This document shows, in pieces, positions 7,412 through 16,310 of a stretch of DNA of 64,000 nucleotides (position 1 is its first letter; each line of letters begins with the position of its first letter). The stretch is taken from assembly GCA_035496255.1 (NCBI GenBank), contig DATJEU010000014.1:88150-152149 (forward strand), given 5' to 3'. The translations under genes were made by a program, and so were the position numbers. The stretch comes from Gp6-AA40 sp035496255. Lineage in GTDB: Bacteria > Acidobacteriota > Vicinamibacteria > Vicinamibacterales > UBA2999. The notes under the pieces are model-generated. The model was given only the letters and a program-made list of their open reading frames with translations. It was not told where the DNA came from and ran no database searches.

Positions 7412-9973
7412 ATGTGGCGACGCCTGGCGCCTCTCGTCGGCGCGGTCCTCTTCTGCGCCTCTCTTGTCGTTCTCGCCCGTGAACTCGAGCAAATCGGGTT
7501 CGAGCGGTTGACGCACGCGCTCGCGGCGATTCCGGAAATGGCGCTCGGCGCGGCGCTGCTGTTCACGGCGCTCAACTACACGGTGTTGATGCTGCAGGAT
7601 CAGCTCGCGGTCAAATACGCCGCCGCGCCCGTTCCGCCGACGCATATCGCCTTCGCGTCGTTCATCGCCTACGCCGTCAGTAACAGCGTCGGCTTCGCGA
7701 TCCTGTCTGGCACCTCCGCCCGCTATCGGTTCTATTCGCGCTGGGACGTCGGACCAGGTCAACTCTCGCGCATCGTGCTCTTCTACACGTCGAGTTTCTG
7801 GATCGGTCTCGGACTGGTGGCCGCGGCCAGTCTGCTGATTGCGCCACCTCCGGGACTCGACATGCTGTTGCCGTCGTGGCTGATGACCGCAGCCGGCGTC
7901 GTGTTGGTCATGGCGATCGTTGTGTACGGACTCACCTGTGCCGTCGGTCCCGGTGCGATCCGCGCCTGGCGGTTCACTGTGCCGTTGCCGTCAGTGCGCC
8001 TGATGAGCGCGCAGGTTGCGGTGTCGGTGATCGACTGGCTCTTCGCGGCGGGCGTTCTCTTCGTTCTGCTGCCACCGGAGTCACGTCCCGCGTTCCTGCC
8101 TTTTGCCGGCGCTTTCGCGGCCGCCCAGTTGGCCGGCCTCATCAGCCACGTGCCCGGGGGCCTCGGCGTGTTCGAGGGGCTGATGATCGTGTTCCTGCGT
8201 GGCCCGATGGACGTCGCCGATCTGGCCACGGCGCTCGTCGCGTACCGGATCGTCTATTACCTCCTGCCGCTGGCGGCCGCTCTCGTGCTTCTGCTGCTGG
8301 ACGAGACCCTGCAGCGCAACCTGCGATGGTCGCGATTCCGGCGGACATGTCATGCGATGGCGTCATGGGCAACACCACGCATCCTGGCGACGTTCACGTT
8401 CGCGAGCGGCGCACTGCTGCTGTTTTCGGGTGCGATACCGGGCGCACCCGGACGATTGCAGTGGCTGACCGGCGTGATGCCGTTGCCGCTGGTCGAAGCC
8501 TCTCACTTCACCGCCAGCATCGTCGGGCTGTTGCTCCTGGTCTTGGCGCAGGCGATCGCGCGACGCGTCGACGCAGCGTTCTACATCACGACCGGCGCGT
8601 TGGCGGTCGGCAGCGCTGCGTCGCTGTTGAAGGGCGCGGACTATGAAGAGGCCACGGTGCTCGCTGTCGTCCTGGTCGCCTTGCTCGCGTCGCGGCGTCA
8701 TTTCACGCGGCGGGCACGAATCCTGGCCGAACCGGTGTCGAGGCGGTGGGTGATTGCGATCGCGACGGTGGTCGCGGCATCGGTGTGGCTCGGGCTGTTC
8801 GCCTACCGTCATGTCGCGTACTCGTCGGACTTGTGGTGGCGCTTTGCCGAGAACGCGAACGCGCCACGCTTTCTGCGCGCGACCGTGGGAGTTGTGATCG
8901 CCGCGCTCGCGCTCGCGTTGAAACGCCTGCTCGGCGCCGTGCGGCCCCGGACGCCGGCGGTAGATGTCAGCCTGGCAACGCCGGATCTCGATCGCGTCAT
9001 CGCGCTGCAGCCGCGGACGCTGCCGTATCTCGTCTATGTCGGTGACAAGGCCGTGCTCTGGAATCCGGACCGCACCGCCTTTCTAATGTATGCAACCTCG
9101 CACACAACGTGTGTTGCCCTTGGCGATCCGGTCGGACCACCGGCCGCTCGTCGCGAACTCGTGCGCGGGTTCATCGATCTCTGCGAGTCGCTCGCACGCA
9201 CTCCGGCCTTCTATCAGATCTCGCCGGACCTGCTGCCTGCGTGCGCGGATCTGGGATTGACGGCGGTCAAACTGGGCGAGGAAGCGGTGGTGGCTTTGCC
9301 GGAGCTGACGTTTGCGGGCGCGCGCTTCAAGGACATTCGTACGGCGATGAACCGGCTGGAACGCGAAGGTTACCGCTTCGAGGTCATCACGCCCGACGCC
9401 GTCACCGCGCGCGTCGATCAACTCCAGGAGGTGTCGGACGACTGGCTGGCGACGAAGAACGTGGGCGAGAAGGGCTTCTCGATGGGGTCGTTCGACCAGC
9501 GGTACGTGACGCGATTCCCAGCGGCCGTCATCCAGCGTGGCGATGTCATCGAAGCATTCGCCACTCTATGGCCGGGGCCCGGTGGCGTCGAACTCTCGGC
9601 CGACTTGATGCGCCATCGCGCCGACGCGCCTTCCGGCGTGATGGACGCCTTATTCGGTCACGCCATGCTGTGGGGCCGCGCCAGGGGTTATCAACGCTTC
9701 AACCTGGGCATGGCGCCGCTTTCGGGAATCGAGGGCGTGCGCCGCGCCGACACGTGGTCGCGCGTCAGCCAGTTCGTATACCGGCACGGCGCGCCGCTCT
9801 ACAACTTCCAGGGATTGCGCTGCTACAAGGAGAAATTTCATCCAGCCTGGCAGCCGCGTTACCTGGCCTATCCGGGCGGCCTGGCGCTGGCGCGCGTGCT
9901 CGCGGACGTGACCGCCCTGGTCGCCGGCGGTTACCGGCGCGTTCTCCTCGGCGGGTCGAGGCGGGCCGCCTGA
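7412..9973 (+). CDS. mprF: Lysyl-phosphatidylglycerol synthetase/flippase MprF
   Basis: Makes aminoacyl-phosphatidylglycerol (usually lysyl) from charged tRNA and moves it to the outer leaflet, lowering surface negative charge. From ATG 7412 the protein has 853 residues, a full MprF length: an N-terminal flippase domain of about eight TM helices, more membrane helices to about residue 520, then a cytoplasmic DUF2156 transferase domain. The latter contains KDIRTAMNRLEREGY, KGFSMGSFDQRY, FNLGMAPLSG and YNFQGLRCYKEKFHP. An in-frame TTG at 7373 is possible but less likely. virJ starts two bases after the stop. Alanyl rather than lysyl specificity cannot be excluded. Confidence 0.93.
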   Translation: MWRRLAPLVGAVLFCASLVVLARELEQIGFERLTHALAAIPEMALGAALLFTALNYTVLMLQDQLAVKYAAAPVPPTHIAFASFIAYAVSNSVGFAILSGTSARYRFYSRWDVGPGQLSRIVLFYTSSFWIGLGLVAAASLLIAPPPGLDMLLPSWLMTAAGVVLVMAIVVYGLTCAVGPGAIRAWRFTVPLPSVRLMSAQVAVSVIDWLFAAGVLFVLLPPESRPAFLPFAGAFAAAQLAGLISHVPGGLGVFEGLMIVFLRGPMDVADLATALVAYRIVYYLLPLAAALVLLLLDETLQRNLRWSRFRRTCHAMASWATPRILATFTFASGALLLFSGAIPGAPGRLQWLTGVMPLPLVEASHFTASIVGLLLLVLAQAIARRVDAAFYITTGALAVGSAASLLKGADYEEATVLAVVLVALLASRRHFTRRARILAEPVSRRWVIAIATVVAASVWLGLFAYRHVAYSSDLWWRFAENANAPRFLRATVGVVIAALALALKRLLGAVRPRTPAVDVSLATPDLDRVIALQPRTLPYLVYVGDKAVLWNPDRTAFLMYATSHTTCVALGDPVGPPAARRELVRGFIDLCESLARTPAFYQISPDLLPACADLGLTAVKLGEEAVVALPELTFAGARFKDIRTAMNRLEREGYRFEVITPDAVTARVDQLQEVSDDWLATKNVGEKGFSMGSFDQRYVTRFPAAVIQRGDVIEAFATLWPGPGGVELSADLMRHRADAPSGVMDALFGHAMLWGRARGYQRFNLGMAPLSGIEGVRRADTWSRVSQFVYRHGAPLYNFQGLRCYKEKFHPAWQPRYLAYPGGLALARVLADVTALVAGGYRRVLLGGSRRAA

Positions 9974-9974
9974 C

Positions 9975-10745
9975 ATGCGCGCGACAGGGCCGATCATTTT
10001 GGCGATGTTGCTGCCGTTGGCGCCTTCGAGCGGCACGCGCGCGCCTGCAGCGACCGCCGGGCAGACCGCCATCGTGCTCGCCGGTCACGCGCAGAAGCTG
10101 CACCTGTACGGCCCGCCGGACGGTACGCCCGTGATCGTGTCGAGCGGCGACGGCGGGTGGATGCATCTCGCGCCGCACATGGCAGAAGCGCTGGCGGTTC
10201 ACGGCTACTTCGTGATCGGCTTCGACGCGAAGGCCTATCTGGCCGCCGGCACCACGGCGAGTACGACGTTGACGCCAGCCGACATCGAGCGCGACTACGG
10301 CACGCTGCTCGGCACCTTCGCGTCCGCACGCCGGGCAGTACTGGCCGGAGTATCCGAAGGTGCCGGCCTGTCGGTGATGGCTGCGGCCGCAGCCGCGAAC
10401 AAACCACATGTCGCCGGCGTCGTCGCCGTCAGCCTTGGCGATCGCAACGAACTTGGCTGGCGATGGAAGGATTCGATCATTTACGTCACCAAAGGCGTGC
10501 CGAATGAGCCGCTGTTCAGCGCCACGGCACTGATGCCATTGGTCACGCCCATCCCGCTGGCGATCATCCGCGCGACGCACGACGAGTTCGTGCCGCGTCT
10601 TGAGAGTGATCGTCTGATCGCCGCTGCCGCGTCACCGTCGCATGCATGGACCGTCACCGCGAGCGACCATCGTTTTTCGGACAACGAGGCTGGCTTCGAT
10701 GCGACGATGGCCGCCGCATTCGCGTGGATCAGCGACGCGCGTTAA
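9975..10745 (+). CDS. virJ: VirJ/AcvB-type periplasmic hydrolase
   Basis: 256 residues with a signal peptide (first ~25 residues) and an alpha/beta-hydrolase fold. It shows the VirJ/AcvB hallmark SGDGGW (about 56-61), nucleophile elbow GVSEGAG and a late DHRFSDN bearing the likely catalytic His. In Rhizobium and Agrobacterium, AcvB homologues sit beside the MprF homologue LpiA and hydrolyse lysyl-phosphatidylglycerol in the periplasm. The tight spacing to mprF here suggests the same synthesis/removal pair. Function is transferred from that family, not proven. It forms a two-gene operon with mprF. Confidence 0.85.
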   Translation: MRATGPIILAMLLPLAPSSGTRAPAATAGQTAIVLAGHAQKLHLYGPPDGTPVIVSSGDGGWMHLAPHMAEALAVHGYFVIGFDAKAYLAAGTTASTTLTPADIERDYGTLLGTFASARRAVLAGVSEGAGLSVMAAAAAANKPHVAGVVAVSLGDRNELGWRWKDSIIYVTKGVPNEPLFSATALMPLVTPIPLAIIRATHDEFVPRLESDRLIAAAASPSHAWTVTASDHRFSDNEAGFDATMAAAFAWISDAR

Positions 10746-10785
10746 ACGCGTCCATCCGACGTTTTCGCTTTCATTGCGATGTCGC

Positions 10786-10800
10786 TGGCACGCCGATTGA
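10786..10800 (+). promoter_or_regulatory. Sigma-54-like element before small basic protein
   Basis: CTGGCACG is a perfect -24 half. Four bases later TTGA replaces TTGC, so the -12 GC is GA. A start near 10812 would leave room for the GAGGAGGAG ribosome site at 10831-10839. The imperfect -12 makes this tentative. Confidence 0.3.
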
Positions 10801-10846
10801 TGAATCTCGTCTTCGAGGGCAACCGGCCCACGAGGAGGAGCTTGGA

Positions 10847-11149
10847 ATGGCCAGGCACGGAAAGCCGCTTCCAGCGCGGAAGGCGCGTGACCGGTCCCGC
10901 GACGAAGCGTCGGTCCTTCTTCGTTCAGCGGAATCGCTCGGCCGCGTAATCGGGGCGCTGCAACGGCAGCTCAATAGCGCGACGAAGCGACGAGCGAGTA
11001 CCGCCGACGACGTCATCAAGGATTGGGGGACCGGTGATGGCAACGGCGTGCCGAAGAATGGCAAGTCCGGACGCAGGGCGGCAACGTCGAAGCGTGCGGC
11101 AAAATCGGCTGGCACGCCGAAGAAGGTCTCGCCACGCAAGACGCGTTAA
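10847..11149 (+). CDS. Small basic protein with Lys/Arg/Ala-rich tail
   Basis: 100 residues, starting at ATG 10847 behind a strong Shine-Dalgarno (GAGGAGGAG, about eight bases upstream). The middle part looks helical (EASVLLRSAESLGRVIGALQRQL). The last ~35 residues are rich in Lys, Arg, Ala, Ser and Gly, ending SPRKTR, much like histone-H1-like or DNA-binding tails in other bacteria. No enzyme motif is visible. A nucleoid-associated or nucleic-acid-binding role is a guess. It follows virJ by 100 bases and may have its own sigma-54-like promoter. Confidence 0.65.
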   Translation: MARHGKPLPARKARDRSRDEASVLLRSAESLGRVIGALQRQLNSATKRRASTADDVIKDWGTGDGNGVPKNGKSGRRAATSKRAAKSAGTPKKVSPRKTR

Positions 11150-11167
11150 AGGACCTCACGAACTACG

Positions 11168-11202
11168 CTCCTGCGCCTGCAGATGGTCGGCGGGCGCAGG
11201 AG
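11168..11202. terminator. Hairpin between convergent genes
   Basis: A perfect 10-bp stem (CTCCTGCGCC / GGCGCAGGAG) closes a 15-base loop between the ends of two convergent genes. No T-tract follows on either side, so this is a possible bidirectional transcript end rather than a canonical terminator. Confidence 0.4.
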
Positions 11203-11258
11203 ATATGAACGGGCGATCGGGCCGGACTATCGACGCCGGCTCGCCGGCACGAACGGCG

Positions 11259-11852
11259 TTACAGCAGCAGCGCGATCGCCACGACCGCAAGCCCGCCAAC
11301 CAGCAACCACAGCGCTGCGGTTCCACCGCTTCCGGCGTCGAGCGAAGCGCTGCTGTCGACCACACTCGATCCAAGTCGGCCCTGCGCCGAAAACGCAGCA
11401 CCCAGCGCGCCTAACAGCAGCAGCCATCCGGCCGCGGACGTTCCGCGGGCGGCAATGGACATCGTTCCGAGCCGCGCGACCGCAAGCACGATTGCGGCAA
11501 TCCAGCCGACGAGCGCCGCCCCGCCGATCAGACGCAGCCGCGCGAGCTCGCGCTCCGCCGCCTGTCGTCGCAACTCGAGCCGCATCGCTTCCTCGGCGCG
11601 ACGACGCTGCTCTTCGAGCTGCGCTCGCTCCAGTTCGAGCCTGGCGTGATCGCGATCGAACGCTTCCTTGAGCGCCGCAACGACGACGTTGGTGAGACGT
11701 GTTTCAATCTGGCCGACGAGCGCCGAGCCGGGCGGCTGGGCCAGTTGCGTGCCCGGATCCGGCGGAGGTGGCGATTCACCCCTGAAACGCCGAGCCGCGT
11801 CGCGAAGCGCCATCGCGGCGTCGAACGCGCGAAACACCGAGTCGAGCCTCAT
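11259..11852 (-). CDS. Hypothetical membrane protein with coiled coil
   Basis: 197 residues of unrecognised family. The N-terminal ~60 residues are soluble with a proline-rich patch (ESPPPPDPG). Residues ~60-105 form a charged Glu/Arg-rich helix expected to be a coiled coil (LELERAQLEEQRRRAEEAM). Three hydrophobic helices follow, the last at the extreme C-terminus (LWLLVGGLAVVAIALLL). The gene begins 13 bases after the M61 peptidase stop on the same strand, so the two are probably co-transcribed. It could be an inner-membrane partner of the secreted peptidase. No function can be assigned. Confidence 0.7.
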   Translation of the reverse strand: MRLDSVFRAFDAAMALRDAARRFRGESPPPPDPGTQLAQPPGSALVGQIETRLTNVVVAALKEAFDRDHARLELERAQLEEQRRRAEEAMRLELRRQAAERELARLRLIGGAALVGWIAAIVLAVARLGTMSIAARGTSAAGWLLLLGALGAAFSAQGRLGSSVVDSSASLDAGSGGTAALWLLVGGLAVVAIALLL

Positions 11853-11865
11853 CGGCCAGTCGACT

Positions 11866-13737
11866 TCAAAACGTGTTCCGCGCCGCTGAGCTCAGCCACG
11901 CCTCCCGAAAACGGCGTTGGGCATCGGCCAGTTGCCGTCCGATCGCCTCGACCGGAACGACGTCGACATGCGGGTCGCTGCCGACGGTCATGAGAGTGGT
12001 GGCCCGCTGCCCACGTCGGTCGAACGTGACGCTTACCTGTTGACCGGGTCGATACGCACCGAGCACGCGCGTCAACGTTGCCGAGTCGGGCACGGCGGCG
12101 TTTCCAAGCGCGACGATGACATCGTCGCGATCGAGGCCGGCGCGATAGGCGGGAGAGCCGAACGGAGCCGCGGCGGCGATGCGCGCGCCCTGAGCGTCCT
12201 GGAACCGCACGCCGATCCATGGACGGCTGGCGTCGGTCCGCCGCAGCACGAGGCCGGCGCGATCGAGCAGCCGTTCATAGTCGACGACTTCGTGACCTTC
12301 GATGTAGTGGCGGAAGAAGTCGTCCGCGAACGCGGTGTTCCCCGCAACCTCGCCAAGCGTCCGCCGCACATCGTCAATCGTGTAGGGATGATCGACGTAA
12401 CCAGGAATCAGGCCGCCGGGCTTCCCGTACTTGCGCCAGAGGGCGCGCATGAAGTCGTCGAGCGTCACGCGCTGATCGGTCTGCTCCCGCAGCGACAGGT
12501 CGAGACCGAGCGCAATGGCGCTTCCCCACGTGTAGTACGAAATGTAAGTGTTCTCGAAATCCGTGCGATCGATCGACGTGGCCGCGTCGACGAACGGCGC
12601 CATCTGACTGATTTCTTCGGCCGTGCGAAACTGCCGGGCCGGGCTGTTCAGGACCGTGTTGATCGCGCTTCCCATGGCGAACGCGAAATCCTCCAGCGTC
12701 GTGAGCCCGGCGCGCTCGAGCACCAGCGGCCCGTAGTAGTTGGTGAAGCCTTCGGCCAGCCACAGTTCGCCCGACATGTTCTGGTCTTCGAAGTTGAACG
12801 GCTCGAGCGACTTCGGCCGGATCCGTTCGACGTTCCATGAATGAAAGAATTCGTGGGACATCGCGTCCAGCAGGTCCGCGCGATTGCCGCGGATCGATGA
12901 TGTGCTGGTGATGATGGTGCTGTTGCGATGCTCCATGCCATCGCCACTCGCCCACGGCAGCCAGTCGGCGATGAAGGTGTAGGTGTTGCCCTCATAGGCG
13001 GGGAACTCGCCGAATACGTTGCGCGCTTCGCGGACCATTCGCTCGACATCGCGTGTCAGTGAATCGAGTTCGGCGTCGGTGCCGGTGTGATGCACCGCGA
13101 GCCGGAAGGTCGGCGTGCGGCCGCCGTCGGCGACCGGGAACGTCCGCAGGGAAAAGGCGCTGAACTCCGAGGGACTGTCCATCAGGTATTGCAGCGACGG
13201 CGCCGTGAACGTGAAGGCATCCGTGCCCGGCATGAGCTGTGTGGCGACACGCCAGCCGGATCCGGGAGGAGGCTCGAAATGAACGGTCGCTGGACGTTGT
13301 TCGAGTCCACGGACCCACATCAAGGCCGACGGCATGTTGATGTGGGCGTGGGTGGCGTCGACGGCCAGATACGTTCCGTCGATGCGATCGCCGAAGATGC
13401 GATAGTGCACGCGTACCTGCGGTCCATGTTGCGCCACGTCCCATTCGTGCGGGTTCACGTGCGCCACCGCAAGCGATCGGCCCTCAGCATCCATGACCCG
13501 GAGGTCGAAGACGTTCTTCGCGAAGTCGTGCAGCGCGTAGCGTCCGGGCGAGGCTCGGCTCATCAACAACTGCAGCGGCATGGCCGGCAAATCGCCCAAC
13601 GTCATGTCGACGTCCATCAGCCGGTGGTCGCGATCCGGGAACGACAGCGCGTAGGCGATGGGAGCCTGCGCGAGCGCATCGGCAACGCCGGCAAACAGAG
13701 TCGCAAGACATACGGCGGCACGAAGAAATCGAGTCAC
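11866..13737 (-). CDS. Second secreted M61-family metallopeptidase with PDZ domain
   Basis: 623 residues with a signal peptide ending near ALAQA (residue ~25). The M61 zinc motif is HEFFH (295-299), with GDGMEH upstream (265-270) and the downstream Glu ligand in WLAEGFTNYYG. A C-terminal PDZ domain contains GSPAYRAGLDRDDVIVALG. Architecture matches the protein at 2329-4146, but sequence identity outside the motifs is limited, so the two are older paralogues or separate acquisitions. The substrate is unknown and the likely location is the periplasm. A small membrane protein follows 13 bases downstream. The divergent 2H phosphoesterase gene starts within 70 bases of its start. Confidence 0.87.
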   Translation of the reverse strand: MTRFLRAAVCLATLFAGVADALAQAPIAYALSFPDRDHRLMDVDMTLGDLPAMPLQLLMSRASPGRYALHDFAKNVFDLRVMDAEGRSLAVAHVNPHEWDVAQHGPQVRVHYRIFGDRIDGTYLAVDATHAHINMPSALMWVRGLEQRPATVHFEPPPGSGWRVATQLMPGTDAFTFTAPSLQYLMDSPSEFSAFSLRTFPVADGGRTPTFRLAVHHTGTDAELDSLTRDVERMVREARNVFGEFPAYEGNTYTFIADWLPWASGDGMEHRNSTIITSTSSIRGNRADLLDAMSHEFFHSWNVERIRPKSLEPFNFEDQNMSGELWLAEGFTNYYGPLVLERAGLTTLEDFAFAMGSAINTVLNSPARQFRTAEEISQMAPFVDAATSIDRTDFENTYISYYTWGSAIALGLDLSLREQTDQRVTLDDFMRALWRKYGKPGGLIPGYVDHPYTIDDVRRTLGEVAGNTAFADDFFRHYIEGHEVVDYERLLDRAGLVLRRTDASRPWIGVRFQDAQGARIAAAAPFGSPAYRAGLDRDDVIVALGNAAVPDSATLTRVLGAYRPGQQVSVTFDRRGQRATTLMTVGSDPHVDVVPVEAIGRQLADAQRRFREAWLSSAARNTF

Positions 13738-13804
13738 GTCCGCGATGCTAGCGCAAATCGAATGGCGTACGATCGGCAGCCGGCGGGTCCGTTACGATCG
13801 TGAC

Positions 13805-14404
13805 GTGCCGCCACTGATCGCCGTCGATGTCGCGCTGCTGCCGCCGGAGCCGGTCTGCCGGCAGGCAGTCGCGATCAATGCGGCGCTGCCCACGGCGGAG
13901 TCGCAGGGACTCCGATTCGACGCCACGCACGTTCCCCACGTCACGCTGACACAGCAGTTCATCGACGCCGGCGAAGTGCCGCGAATCGAAGCCGCGCTCA
14001 CCGCGACCCTCTCCAGCCACCGGCCACTCGCCCTCGACGTTACAGGCGCCGGCCGCGGCAGCCGCTCGATCTGGATGTCGATCCAACGTACGCCGGAACT
14101 GGATCATCTGCACACGGCGTTGATGGACGCGCTGCAGCCGTTCGAGCGGACCGGCGGATCGATCGCGGCATTCGAGGGAGGAGACGCACGACCAGGTGAT
14201 GTCGCATGGGTCAGTGGCTTCCGCCGGTCGGCCGCCTACGGTCGCTTTCGACCGCACATCACCGTCGGTCACGCGTCGCAACTGCCGATCGTCGCGCGGA
14301 CATCTTTCACGGCTGGAACGATCGTGCTGTGTCGGCTCGGACGCTTCTGCAGCTGCATCACGAAACTGCGCACGTGGGGACTGGGTCCGGTGAAGGCAGC
14401 GTGA
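13805..14404 (+). CDS. 2H phosphoesterase / 2'-5' RNA ligase-like protein
   Basis: 199 residues containing the two H-x-T/S-x motifs that define the 2H fold: HVTL near residue 36 and HITV near residue 156. Family members act on 2',3'-cyclic phosphates or 2'-5' linkages in RNA or nucleotides; the true substrate is unknown. The start is uncertain. GTG 13805 gives a protein that begins PPLIAVDVALLPPE, as family members do, whereas ATG 13745 would add 20 residues. No clear ribosome site supports either start. It ends 21 bases before the convergent hemH. Confidence 0.7.
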   Translation: MPPLIAVDVALLPPEPVCRQAVAINAALPTAESQGLRFDATHVPHVTLTQQFIDAGEVPRIEAALTATLSSHRPLALDVTGAGRGSRSIWMSIQRTPELDHLHTALMDALQPFERTGGSIAAFEGGDARPGDVAWVSGFRRSAAYGRFRPHITVGHASQLPIVARTSFTAGTIVLCRLGRFCSCITKLRTWGLGPVKAA

Positions 14405-14425
14405 GACGTGGTGGTGCGAGCCTCG

Positions 14426-15415
14426 TCAGGTTCGCCGCGCGTCGGCCGTCGTCAGCGCAAACGACAGCGGCTTGCGCGTGCCGAATCGTCGAATGGTGTC
14501 GAGCACGACGTCCGCCATCATGTCGAGGAATATCGGATCGTCATTGACCGCGGCGGCGCGCGTCATCGGCAAGCCGATCGCCCTGCAGAGATCGGCGGCG
14601 TCACGATCGAGGTCGTACAGCACCTCGATGTGATCGCAGACGAAGCCGATCGGGCAGAGTACCGCAGCGGCGAGCCCCGCAGCGTGCTGTTCCCGCAGAT
14701 AGTCACGGATGTCCGGCTCGAGCCATGGATCTTCCGGACGGCCGCTGCGGCTCTGATAGACGAGCGCCCAGTCGGGCAGACGCGCGGCTTCGGCGACGCG
14801 CCGTGCCGATTCGCGTAACTGCTCGCGATAGCGCGAGCGCGCCGCCATCGACAGTGGAATGCTGTGCGCCGTGCAGATCAATCGTGCCGCGCCACGAACC
14901 TCTGCAGGCAGTCGCTCGACGGCCGCACGGACGTGGCGCGCGTTGGCCTCGATGAACAGCGGATGATCGAACCAACTGCCGACGTAGGTCACGTCGATGT
15001 CGCCGTTGTCGCGTCCGCGCAGCTCGGCGCGGGCGGCCATGACATTCTCGCGGTACTGCTGACAGCTCGAATAGGAGTGCTGCGCCGCGGCGATGAATCC
15101 GATCGCGTGACGCCGCCCGTCGGTGTACATCTCGTGCAGCGTGTCCGCGAGGAACGGATGCCAGTTCCGCATGCCCACGTAGACCGGCAGCGGATGGCCG
15201 GCCGCAACCAGCCGATCGTGCAGTCCATCTGCCTGGCGCTCGGTCAGCTCGGTAATCGGCGACACGCCGCCGAAGAGCTCGTAGTGATGCGCGACTTCCT
15301 CGATGCGGGCGGGCGGCACGCGGCGGCCACGCAGGACGTTGGCGAGAAACGGCCGGACATCGTCGGGGCCCTGGGGACCGCCGAACGAGATCAGGAGCAC
15401 CGAATCGAACGTCAC
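14426..15415 (-). CDS. hemH: Ferrochelatase
   Basis: Inserts Fe(II) into a porphyrin at the end of heme synthesis. The 329 residues match family length. Motifs seen: SFGGPQGPDDVRPFL at the N-terminus, YVGMRNWHPF, the catalytic-His segment CTAHSIP, and CPIGFVCDHIEVLYDLD with the conserved Glu. Whether it uses protoporphyrin or coproporphyrin is not clear from the sequence. The start is GTG and overlaps the stop of the upstream membrane protein gene (GTGA), so translation is probably coupled. Heme supply fits the many c-type cytochromes and the caa3 oxidase elsewhere in the window. Confidence 0.92.
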   Translation of the reverse strand: MTFDSVLLISFGGPQGPDDVRPFLANVLRGRRVPPARIEEVAHHYELFGGVSPITELTERQADGLHDRLVAAGHPLPVYVGMRNWHPFLADTLHEMYTDGRRHAIGFIAAAQHSYSSCQQYRENVMAARAELRGRDNGDIDVTYVGSWFDHPLFIEANARHVRAAVERLPAEVRGAARLICTAHSIPLSMAARSRYREQLRESARRVAEAARLPDWALVYQSRSGRPEDPWLEPDIRDYLREQHAAGLAAAVLCPIGFVCDHIEVLYDLDRDAADLCRAIGLPMTRAAAVNDDPIFLDMMADVVLDTIRRFGTRKPLSFALTTADARRT

Positions 15416-16107
15416 TGGTAATGTTCTTCCGCCCAGACGAACGGCGTCTGCTTGTTCTGTGTCACCGAGTTGGTTGGACGTTCATCACCTGGAGGATTCT
15501 GCTGGAGATCAGCGAAGCCCGGCATGCTCTTGTGAATGGCCGGCGTGGCTCCCATGATGCGACCGGATCCATCGATGCTGAGACGAGCCACCGGCCGCTC
15601 GATTCTGTAGAGATTCCCGTCCGACGCCATCGTCGCCACGCGAAGTCCGAGAAACGCGCCGTCCTGGAACGGCACGAGCTGCTCCTCCGCCTCACGGGCG
15701 TTCAGCAACGTCGAGATCTTCAGCACCTCGACGCCGCCGGACCTCACGACCATCGGTACGCGCGGCGACACCACCGGCAGGTCGGGTGATATCTGTCGGA
15801 CGACCGCCATCCACTGAGCGGTCTTGTCGGCGCCCCGCGCCCAGAACGTCGGCTCGATACGCAGGACGGCGGCGTCGCGATTGCCGGCGTTCGACAGGGC
15901 AACGGTCATGTACAGCTCGCCGGAGTTGGTGCCGTACGACACCTCCGTCACCATCACGTCGAGCTTCTGGTTCACGTACACGTAGCTGCGGTAGAAGCTG
16001 AATAGCGAGAGGGCCAGGGCAACGATCGTGGCGCTCTGTCCCAGGTCGATCCACGTCCGCCAGTTGAACCACCGGCGCGGCTGTTCGGTCTCTGACACCG
16101 CCCGCAT
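15412..16107 (-). CDS. Hypothetical single-pass membrane protein
   Basis: 231 residues from the ATG at 16107. A short basic N-terminus (RRWFNWRTWIDLG) leads into one TM helix (about residues 22-42). The remainder is an extracytoplasmic, beta-rich domain containing MTVALSNAGNRDAAVLRIEP, which reads like an immunoglobulin-like or CARDB-like fold. No family recognised. The frame stays open upstream for 51 codons, but those residues look non-coding. It overlaps hemH by four bases, suggesting one operon, although a link to heme synthesis cannot be seen in the protein. Confidence 0.65.
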   Translation of the reverse strand: MRAVSETEQPRRWFNWRTWIDLGQSATIVALALSLFSFYRSYVYVNQKLDVMVTEVSYGTNSGELYMTVALSNAGNRDAAVLRIEPTFWARGADKTAQWMAVVRQISPDLPVVSPRVPMVVRSGGVEVLKISTLLNAREAEEQLVPFQDGAFLGLRVATMASDGNLYRIERPVARLSIDGSGRIMGATPAIHKSMPGFADLQQNPPGDERPTNSVTQNKQTPFVWAEEHYQ

Positions 16108-16310
16108 TCTGTCAGGTCTCAGGAGCGCGTCGCAATTCTCCAGTGGAGATGGGCGTGGCGGCGGGAAATACCCGCAAGCGTCCGCTGTGACCGGCTCTGA
16201 TGTGGCGGAGTGATGGTCGGTGGATGCCGTCCACCTCGCGTCTGACACTTCGGCGAGCAACGCGAATTGCCGGCCGTAGCCTGGGGCTTGTTCTTCGCGT
16301 GAACGAAGGT

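Noticed and set aside
9975..10745. Virulence (T-DNA transfer) role for the VirJ homologue
   Set aside because: No type IV secretion genes; adjacency to mprF supports lipid hydrolysis instead.
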